Assembly: GCA_023432845.1 (NCBI GenBank)
Contig: JAEZEY010000041.1
Span: 1-5,921, forward strand
Source of the DNA: Pseudomonadota bacterium
GTDB taxonomy: Bacteria > Pseudomonadota > Alphaproteobacteria > Rhizobiales > Xanthobacteraceae
Length of the DNA: 5,921 nucleotides
Direction of reading: 5' to 3'
The notes below the pieces were generated by a model. It was given only the letters and a program-made list of their open reading frames with translations. It searched no databases and had not been told where the DNA came from. The position numbers and the translations under genes are program-made. Shown here piece after piece: positions 1 through 5,148 of this stretch (position 1 is its first letter; every line of letters starts with the position of its first letter).

Positions 1-604
1 TGAGCCGCGGCTCGAGATCGAGATAGTCGGCGACGGCGCCGTGCTGGAAATCGAGATCGACGATGCAGACCGACGGCTTGGCGCGCGCCGGGCCGTTATC
101 CAGCAACAGCAGCGCCGTCTGTACCGCGAGCATGGTGACGCCGGCGCCGCCGACCGCCGGCAGGAAGGTGACGATCTGCGCTTCCTTGCCGCCGCTGCTT
201 TCCGCGGGCTTCTTGCCGACGCGGGCGCATGTGCGAACCAGATCGAGGCCGGACACCGGCTTCACTAGGAAATCGGCGACGCGAAGCTGCATCAAGGTGC
301 GCGCCAGATTGGCATCGAAGCTTTCAGTCACGGCAACCACCGGAGGCCACGCGCCGGTGCGCGTGGTCAGCCGCGACAGCGCAGCGAGCTCGTCGGCCCG
401 GCCGATGTCGAGATCGACGACGACCACGGTCGCGCCTTCGATGTCGAGCGTATCGGCCAGCGACGACAGCGGCCCCGTTTCGATGACAAGGTCGATGGCA
501 TTCGAAGCACCGAAAGTGGCGCGCGCCATGGCGCCGAAATCGGCGTCCGGTGTGGCGATGACGACGCGGGTGGGAGCGGATTGCAGTGACGAAGCGTGAC
601 GCAT
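1..604 (-). CDS. cpaE: Tad pilus polar-localisation protein CpaE/TadZ, N-terminal 201 residues (runs off left edge)
   Basis: CpaE (TadZ) proteins are MinD/ParA-like and place the Tad pilus machine at a cell pole, acting at the cytoplasmic face. The visible part has two regions. Residues about 12-128 look like a response-regulator receiver fold, with VVVDLD at 61-66 where a phospho-Asp would sit, T93 and a K115-P116 pair. The usual acidic pair after the first strand is reduced to one Asp (D20), so it may be a pseudo-receiver. From about 143 a MinD-like ATPase begins: the P-loop region AVGGAGVTMLA (150-160) and the second strand IVDLDFQHGAVADYLD (181-196). Both lysines of the deviant Walker A motif are replaced by Val (V151, V156), which is common in this family. 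The start is firm at its upstream limit, because a stop (that of the preceding gene) lies in the same frame 12 nt upstream and no other start codon lies between. No strong Shine-Dalgarno is seen, so translation may be coupled to the preceding gene. The rest of the ATPase domain is outside the window. Confidence 0.9.
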   Translation of the reverse strand, partial: MRHASSLQSAPTRVVIATPDADFGAMARATFGASNAIDLVIETGPLSSLADTLDIEGATVVVVDLDIGRADELAALSRLTTRTGAWPPVVAVTESFDANLARTLMQLRVADFLVKPVSGLDLVRTCARVGKKPAESSGGKEAQIVTFLPAVGGAGVTMLAVQTALLLLDNGPARAKPSVCIVDLDFQHGAVADYLDLEPRL

Positions 605-616
605 GACGACTTGGAC

Positions 617-970
617 TTATTTAACCGGCGCCGATTGCGCGTTGACGGTCGGACCGAGCGGTGCGGCATTGGTTGCGGCTGGCGGCGGCGCGGCCGCCAC
701 CGGATCGGACGACAGCCCCCGCGGCTGGATGACCCGGCCGGTGCGGTAGCGCGTCATGGCGGTCTGCATCGCAGCGCCGTCGAAGGCGATATCGCGGTTC
801 GCTGCCACGGCCGGCCACGGATCGACCATCTGCGTGACCTTGTTGGTCTGCACGGCGTCGCCCGACTGCCACGACAGCGTATCGTTGCGATGGAGATATT
901 CCGAGCAGCCGCCAAGCGCGACCAACGACGCCAGGGCGACAGGGTGAAGGAGTTTACTGAATGGCGGCAT
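617..970 (-). CDS. short Tad-locus lipoprotein in the CpaD position
   Basis: A 117-residue predicted lipoprotein. It has a basic/hydrophobic signal (KLLHPVALASLVALGGC) ending in lipobox L19-G20-G21-C22, so C22 should be lipidated and the rest lie in the periplasm. The conserved-looking core is residues 32-85 (LSWQSGDAVQTNKVTQMVDP, then ANRDIAFDGAAMQTAMTRYR). The tail (86-117) is rich in Ala and Pro and probably disordered. It sits where Caulobacter and Agrobacterium carry cpaD/ctpD, a longer Tad lipoprotein usually of about 200 residues or more. From memory, short lipoproteins with this 'VDPWP...IAFDG...YRTG' pattern occur in Tad loci of Bradyrhizobium relatives. By analogy it may help the CpaC secretin reach or assemble in the outer membrane (inference). 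The ATG overlaps the end of cpaC by 17 nt and has only a GGA core 6 nt upstream, which suggests translational coupling. The product is a real lipoprotein with good confidence, but its exact role is unproven. Confidence 0.82.
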   Translation of the reverse strand: MPPFSKLLHPVALASLVALGGCSEYLHRNDTLSWQSGDAVQTNKVTQMVDPWPAVAANRDIAFDGAAMQTAMTRYRTGRVIQPRGLSSDPVAAAPPPAATNAAPLGPTVNAQSAPVK

Positions 971-2486
971 TGGAGATCCATTTCGGCATGTCGAGCATAT
1001 GGCCGCCGGCCGAAGGCGTGGCCTCGGCGGCTGTGGCGACGCGCGGCTCGGCGGACAGCGGCGCGGAGGGATTGCGATTGCGCGTGTCGTTGCGGCTGAC
1101 TTCCATCTTGCCCATCAGGAAGAAATCAACGTCGTTCGGCGGCCGCGTGTCGTCGGTCGGCGCCTTGATGAGGTCGCCCGGCCGCGCCGGGCGGACGATA
1201 CGCGGCGTGACGATGATGGCCAGATCGGTCTCGTTGCGCTGATAGGACTTCGACGAGAACAAGGTGCCTAGGACCGGCACCGTCCCGAGCCACGGCATCT
1301 GCTCGAGCTGGTTCTGGCCGGTGTTCTGCAGCAGACCGCCGATGACGAAACTCTGGCCGTCACGCAACTCGACCGTTGTCGAAGCACGGCGCACGGTAAG
1401 CGCCGGCACCGAAATGCCCGCGGCCACCGCGACCGTGCGCGTGGTGTCGATGGCGCTCACCTCCGGCTCGATCTTCATGTTGATGAGGCCGTGGCTCAGC
1501 ACCGTCGGCGTAAAGGCAAGGCCGACGCCGTACTTTTTGTATTCGACGCTGACCGCGCCGAGACTACCGGCAACCGGAATGGGATATTCGCCGCCGGCAA
1601 GGAAGCTTGCCGTATCGCCCGACAGCGCCACAAGATTCGGCTCGGCGAGGCTGCGGGCGATACCTTTGGTCTCGAGCGCATTGATGAGCACGTCGGTACT
1701 GACGCCGCTGGCGACGATGCGCCCGATCATGAAGCCGAAAGGAGAGCCCCCGGACAAAACGCCGGCGGAAGCGGAGGCGAGAAGCGGCAGGCTCGAAGCC
1801 GGCTGGCGCGAGCCGATATTGGCGATGCTGTGCTCGCCGAAACGGTTCCACTGCACGCCGAGGTCGCGGCCGGCGGTGCGCGAGATTTCGATGAAGCGCA
1901 CTTCCAGCATCACCTGCTGCGGCGACATCACGGATATCGCGTTGATGATATCGGGCCCGAACTGGCGCGCGATAGTCACGGCCTGATCGAGCGTGACCGC
2001 GTCCGGCACTTCGCCCCCAAGCATGATGCGGCCGTTGACGGCGGAAGCGCGCAGCTTGGCATGCGGGAAGCGGCGGCGGAGTTCGTTTACCAGCCGCGAG
2101 ACGTCGTAGGTGACCTCGATGTCGTAGATGCCGACCAGGCGCTTCTGATCGTCGTAGATGGTGACGCGTGTGGTGCCGATCTTCTTGCCGAGGATCGACA
2201 GGCTGCGGTCGGTCAGCGGATTGACGTCGGCGATGTCCGGATCGCCGACCGCGATATTGACGAAGCTGGAGTTGGTTCGGATGTCGAGCGACTTGCCGAC
2301 AATGACCGAGACGTTTGACGTACCCGCCAACTCCGCCGTATCGGCGCGACGCGGCGCGGCCTTGGCGTCGACGGCAGCTAGGAACAGGCTGGCGGCGAGC
2401 GCGACGGCGCAGGCCAGCGCCAATTCGCGCAGCATCTTTCGCCATGCGCCACCCTGCAGGGTCGGTTGCATACGGCTCGTCGCCAT
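954..2486 (-). CDS. cpaC: Tad/Flp pilus outer-membrane secretin CpaC (RcpA)
   Basis: This is the secretin that forms the outer-membrane channel of the Tad pilus. Residues are counted from the ATG at 2486 (510 aa). A Sec signal has basic R16-K17, a hydrophobic stretch 22-39 and a likely cut after A-K-A near 43. The pilus/secretin N-terminal domain is at about 59-127, with VGDPDIADVNPL at 80-91 and the typical LGKKIGTTRVTIYD. A BON-like segment follows (130-186). The secretin domain is at about 195-433 and includes LAEPNLVALSG (280-290), VELRDGQSFVIGGLL (372-386), MPWLGTVPVLGTLF (397-410) and the final strand LAIIVTPRIVRP (422-433). A low-complexity tail of about 75 residues follows. Length and domain order fit the family. 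An in-frame ATG at 2513, 2 nt after the cpaB stop, would add nine residues. I prefer 2486 because GGAG (2495-2498) lies 8 nt upstream, whereas no good ribosome-binding site precedes 2513. Confidence 0.95.
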   Translation of the reverse strand: MATSRMQPTLQGGAWRKMLRELALACAVALAASLFLAAVDAKAAPRRADTAELAGTSNVSVIVGKSLDIRTNSSFVNIAVGDPDIADVNPLTDRSLSILGKKIGTTRVTIYDDQKRLVGIYDIEVTYDVSRLVNELRRRFPHAKLRASAVNGRIMLGGEVPDAVTLDQAVTIARQFGPDIINAISVMSPQQVMLEVRFIEISRTAGRDLGVQWNRFGEHSIANIGSRQPASSLPLLASASAGVLSGGSPFGFMIGRIVASGVSTDVLINALETKGIARSLAEPNLVALSGDTASFLAGGEYPIPVAGSLGAVSVEYKKYGVGLAFTPTVLSHGLINMKIEPEVSAIDTTRTVAVAAGISVPALTVRRASTTVELRDGQSFVIGGLLQNTGQNQLEQMPWLGTVPVLGTLFSSKSYQRNETDLAIIVTPRIVRPARPGDLIKAPTDDTRPPNDVDFFLMGKMEVSRNDTRNRNPSAPLSAEPRVATAAEATPSAGGHMLDMPKWISNAAIQ

Positions 2487-2494
2487 CCTTACCA

Positions 2495-2498
2495 CTCC
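2495..2498 (-). promoter_or_regulatory. Shine-Dalgarno that decides the cpaC start
   Basis: The minus strand reads GGAG here, with 8 nt before the ATG at 2486. The upstream in-frame ATG at 2513 has only a poor GCAGG about 10 nt away. This favours the shorter CpaC, although coupling from the cpaB stop could also use the first ATG. Confidence 0.5.
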
Positions 2499-2515
2499 GG
2501 TAGATTCCTTCATCG

Positions 2516-3376
2516 TCAGCGGCCTGCGGTTTCGGCCAGCGTTCGGGCAGCGCGGCCAATCGCTTCGACCGGCACCGTGTAGTCCTGCTTCGCCGCGGCT
2601 CGCGTGACCGACACGGTCACGGTCGCCGATGCGCCGGTATCGACCGCCGGTTCCGGCGACGACAGATCGCTGAGCGTGATCTTGCGGGTACGCACCTGCG
2701 CGGTCTCGCCGGCCTTGCGCAGCAACAACGACAGATTGCCGACGGTGGAGGCGAGCCAGACCTTCTGGGCTTCCACGGTGTCGACTTCGAGGGTCACCGA
2801 TTTGGCGACCGCCGCCTTGGTGGCGCGTTCGTCGGCGCTCTGATCGACCGCGAGTACGCGGCGGTTCTGCAGCACGATCTCGGTGGTCGCCTGGCCCTTG
2901 TCTATCGAGCGGGTCAGTACGACATCGACATATTCGCCCGGCAGTACGAAGCCGCCGACACCTTCGACATCATTGACGCGGATGGTCACGGCCTTCATGC
3001 CGGGCTTGACCAATGCCGACAATGTCGCGCGCTCGCCGGGGCCGGTGATCTTGACGCCGAGCACCGGCTCATGCGGCTCGATAGCGCTGAGCACGACGCG
3101 ACGACCGCCCTTGAGTACGTCACCGATCTTTGCGAACGAACCTGCCGGCGCCGATTCAGACGGCCAGGAGACTTCCTGCAGCATCGCCGCTGTGAGTTCG
3201 GTGCCGTAGCGCAAAGGCTGTTTGGCGACGACGATGGTGCGCTTCGGCGCCTGCGGCGCGGCGGCCTCGACCTGCTGCCGGTTGGCCTGATTGGCGAGCC
3301 ACACCTGGGCGATGAAGACGGCGATAATTCCGAACAGCAGCGCAAAGCCGATCATCACGAATGTACTGGCACGCAT
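2516..3376 (-). CDS. cpaB: Tad pilus assembly protein CpaB (RcpC)
   Basis: CpaB/RcpC is an inner-membrane-anchored periplasmic protein of the Tad pilus, thought to connect to or stabilise the secretin. The 286-residue product begins with a short basic start and one membrane segment (about 7-27, FVMIGFALLFGIIAVFIAQV), followed by a Pro/Ala linker. The SAF-type domain is at about 47-110 (TIVVAKQPLRYGTELTAAML, ending near VLGVKITG). The RcpC domain is at about 118-235, with VKPGMKAVTIRVNDVEGVGG and FVLPGEYVDVVLTR (143-156), the most recognisable block of the family. The start at 3376 is preferred. The frame stays open to a TTG at 3424, but the ATG has AAAGG about 9 nt upstream and puts the membrane segment right at the N-terminus. 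The gene is followed by cpaC with a 2-29 nt gap depending on the cpaC start. It appears to be the first gene of the tight cpaB-cpaC-lipoprotein-cpaE run. Confidence 0.94.
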   Translation of the reverse strand: MRASTFVMIGFALLFGIIAVFIAQVWLANQANRQQVEAAAPQAPKRTIVVAKQPLRYGTELTAAMLQEVSWPSESAPAGSFAKIGDVLKGGRRVVLSAIEPHEPVLGVKITGPGERATLSALVKPGMKAVTIRVNDVEGVGGFVLPGEYVDVVLTRSIDKGQATTEIVLQNRRVLAVDQSADERATKAAVAKSVTLEVDTVEAQKVWLASTVGNLSLLLRKAGETAQVRTRKITLSDLSSPEPAVDTGASATVTVSVTRAAAKQDYTVPVEAIGRAARTLAETAGR

Positions 3377-3380
3377 CGGG

Positions 3381-3393
3381 CAGAACCTTTCTG
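3381..3393 (-). promoter_or_regulatory. cpaB ribosome-binding site inside a small hairpin
   Basis: The minus strand has arms CAGAA and TTCTG (perfect 5-bp match) around the triplet AGG. The Shine-Dalgarno AAAGG therefore spans the loop and one side of the stem, 9 nt before the cpaB ATG at 3376. The pairing is read directly from the sequence. Any effect on translation is inference, and a 3-nt loop on an A/U-containing stem may be only marginally stable. Confidence 0.4.
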
Positions 3394-3396
3394 AAC

Positions 3397-3415
3397 GGAC
3401 CGGTGTTGCCGGCCC
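3397..3415 (-). promoter_or_regulatory. stem-loop in the cpaB leader
   Basis: In minus-strand RNA, GGGCCGG pairs with CCGGUCC (7 bp, one G-U) around the loop CAACA. It lies just upstream of the hairpin that holds the cpaB ribosome-binding site, separated from it by 3 nt. It has no U-tract, so it does not look like a classic intrinsic terminator. It is either a 5'-leader structure or, if the upstream VWA gene is co-transcribed, an intercistronic stem that could protect or process mRNA. Confidence 0.45.
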
Positions 3416-3469
3416 GCGTGACAACGCTAATCGGGGTGATGCATTGAATTACTAACGGCGCGAAACCAT

Positions 3470-3508
3470 CTGGCGGGGTGCTGAACGCCGCTTTGAGCGG
3501 CCCGCCAG
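3470..3508. repeat. nested inverted repeat between the VWA gene and cpaB
   Basis: CTGGCGGG (3470-3477) and CCCGCCAG (3501-3508) are a perfect 8-bp inverted repeat. Inside it, CCGC (3488-3491) and GCGG (3497-3500) form an inner stem around TTTGA. It starts 55 nt past the stop of the VWA gene on the minus strand. There is no T-run after it in that direction, so it could be a U-less terminator, an mRNA-stabilising stem or a protein-binding dyad. The rest of the 3377-3563 gap shows no gene and no convincing promoter. Confidence 0.45.
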
Positions 3509-3563
3509 TATTTGCTTCAATTCTGCGAGAAAATTCCGCGCATCTTCTGTTGGTTGCGTTCTG

Positions 3564-4838
3564 CTATTGCGCGAGCCGCAGTTGCGACAGTGCCGTACCG
3601 ATCTGTTGGAAGGTGGTGATCATCTGGTCCGCGGATTTCAGCAGAAAGAACTTGCTCGATGTCGAGGCGCAGTTCTGCAGCAGCGTCGAGGTCGGATCGC
3701 TGCCGGTATTGACCTGCACCGTATAGAGGGTGATGCCGGCGGCCTTGATGTTGTCGCAGGTCTTCTGCTGACGCGCGTTGATCGAGGACTGGTTGGAGTA
3801 CCAGCGGTTCTCCGTGTTCATGCCGTCGGTCAAAAGAATGATGACCTGATTGTATTTGTAATTGGTGTCGTATTCCGGCACGGCGAAGGGCGATGCAGTG
3901 AGCGTCTGCCAGCCCATTTGCAGGCCGATCGCCTGGTTGGTATTGCCGGCCGGCTGCATCTCTTCAATCTTAGCCGACAATTGCGTCCAGTCGTTGGACA
4001 GCTCCATGACCGGCACCGGACACGACCTGTATTGCTCGGCCGGGTACAACGTGCCGCCGGCGACCGGTGGATCGTTGGTGGTGTCGTAGTTCTGGTCGCG
4101 GTCGGTGACACAGCCGTTCCAGGTATCGTGCGCCGCCGGCGTCCAGACCTTCCCGCGGTACTCGCACGAGGATTTCGTCCTGTAGCTCGAATAGCTGCAG
4201 GTGCCGTTGACGGCCTCCCACAGCGACCAGTTGATCCAGTTCTGGTCGTACTTGTCGGCGCCGACATTGACGTCCTTGCTGAACGGCACGATCGAGACGT
4301 AGACGTCCTCCGGCTCCAGCGCGGCGTTCTGGAGCTGGGTCAGCAGGTTCTGGCTGGCGGTCTTGAGCGCGGTCATCTTGCCGGCGCTCGACATCGAGCC
4401 GGTGTTGTCCAGAACAAGAGCGACGCGCAGCCGGGTTTCGCCCCAGGTCGAGGTCGCGGCGGCTGCGATGTCGATATCGCCATAACCGAGAACACCGAGC
4501 ACATTGGTTTTCAGCGTCGCGGTGGCGTTGAGGGCAAGCTTGGAACCGGCCGTGCCGGTGTAGCTGGCGGTCAACGCAATGTCGCGGGCCATCGGACTCG
4601 TGAACAGTGCGTTGAAGTAATCCGAGGCCGCGGCCTGCAGGTCGGCGGGGTTCTGCGTCGCCGCAGTCTTCGACATCGCCAGCGCAGTGGCGTCGAGCGC
4701 GGTCTGAAAGGCCGTGCGCGCCGCGTTCGCCTGTGTATAATCGATCGCGACGCCGACGCTGCCGATGAGCGGCACCGCAAGCATCGCCATCATCGGCGCG
4801 ATGTTGCCGCGACGGTCTCTCAGAAACCTCGAAAACAT
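3564..4838 (-). CDS. TadG-like Flp pilus-associated protein with a von Willebrand factor A domain
   Basis: A 424-residue membrane-anchored protein of the TadE/TadG-like class. The N-terminus (FSRFLRDRRGNIAPMMAMLA, 2-21) continues into a hydrophobic segment (about 13-31) and is the typical Tad N-terminal motif. Residues about 30-130 are a linker of TadG type. The VWA domain starts near 135, with the metal-site (MIDAS) motif D144-N-T146-G-S148, a threonine candidate T300 and the aspartate D338 (ILLTDGMN). Between the first two motifs lies an insertion (about 191-278), rich in aromatic residues and containing Cys 214, 225, 243 and 273. Two more Cys are at 361 and 390. TadG proteins are thought to be pilus-associated or adhesion-related envelope proteins. 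The frame is open upstream to an ATG at 4958, but 4838 is preferred because it places the motif RDRRGNIAP at the N-terminus and has GGGGGA about 4 nt upstream. It lies 187 nt before cpaB on the same strand, so it could be co-transcribed or separate. Confidence 0.87.
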   Translation of the reverse strand: MFSRFLRDRRGNIAPMMAMLAVPLIGSVGVAIDYTQANAARTAFQTALDATALAMSKTAATQNPADLQAAASDYFNALFTSPMARDIALTASYTGTAGSKLALNATATLKTNVLGVLGYGDIDIAAAATSTWGETRLRVALVLDNTGSMSSAGKMTALKTASQNLLTQLQNAALEPEDVYVSIVPFSKDVNVGADKYDQNWINWSLWEAVNGTCSYSSYRTKSSCEYRGKVWTPAAHDTWNGCVTDRDQNYDTTNDPPVAGGTLYPAEQYRSCPVPVMELSNDWTQLSAKIEEMQPAGNTNQAIGLQMGWQTLTASPFAVPEYDTNYKYNQVIILLTDGMNTENRWYSNQSSINARQQKTCDNIKAAGITLYTVQVNTGSDPTSTLLQNCASTSSKFFLLKSADQMITTFQQIGTALSQLRLAQ

Positions 4839-5148
4839 GACGTCCCCCGAAAACACCCGCCGGAGAAGACCGGCCGCATGCCTAACGTGCGGCAAGAATT
4901 TCAGGTGCGTCTTGAGAAGCCGTAACGAGTTCAGCTCGGATAAACGGCAAAACCGCATCGAATGCGTGTTAAATCTCGCGTGGAATCCGTACCGAGATAC
5001 GGCATGCCAGAACCGGATTTCAGCTGCGTCGGTTGCTGTAAACGCGCGATTGTTCTAAGGCTTAAGGGCGACTCGCCACCGGTCAGAACGCAGGCTTGAA
5101 GTTCCACAGCGGTGCGTCGCGATCGGCCGCGCCGGCGGACGACCCCTC
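4839..5148. other. intergenic region between divergent genes, with several small dyads
   Basis: About 310 nt lie between the divergent starts of the VWA gene and the EamA transporter, so promoters for both should be here. I see no convincing -35/-10 pair on either strand and no RNA gene. Three dyads are clear: AACCGCAT-CGA-ATGCG(T)GTT (4951-4970, one bulged base), ATCTCG/CGAGAT (4973-4978 and 4993-4998), and CCGTA-CCGAGA-TACGG (4987-5002). They may be operators or leader structures, or chance. The last two overlap and could not form together. The open frame upstream of 4838 is probably non-coding. Confidence 0.5.

Noticed and set aside
63..669. Open frames on both strands over the cpaE region (63-599 plus, 367-669 minus)
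   Set aside because: The third minus frame from 604 to the edge gives a clear CpaE with receiver-like and MinD-like parts. The others are Ser/Arg-rich shadows.
1264..2318. Plus-strand open frames of 240 and 275 codons opposite cpaC
   Set aside because: Both lie inside the secretin gene, whose motifs are clear. Their products have no recognisable fold and typical antisense composition.
1564..2559. Minus-strand open frame of 331 codons overlapping cpaC and the end of cpaB
   Set aside because: Arg-rich shadow in another frame of the secretin gene, crossing the cpaB/cpaC junction without any domain.
3377..3424. Upstream TTG extension of cpaB
   Set aside because: The added residues are polar with no family match, and the ATG at 3376 has a Shine-Dalgarno and places the membrane anchor at the N-terminus.
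3567..4925. Long plus-strand open frame (452 codons) opposite the VWA gene
   Set aside because: It mirrors the GC-rich minus-strand gene, is very rich in Arg, Gly and Val with no domain, and the minus frame has clear Tad and VWA motifs.
4839..4958. Upstream 40-residue extension of the VWA protein from ATG 4958
   Set aside because: The Tad N-terminal motif normally lies at the very start of the protein. The ATG at 4838 has a GGGGGA upstream, and the extension overlaps the dyad region.
5033..5061. Possible plus-strand promoter TTGCTG - 17 nt - TAAGGC for the transporter
   Set aside because: The spacing is right, but the -10 matches the consensus at only two of six bases, so it is not better than chance.
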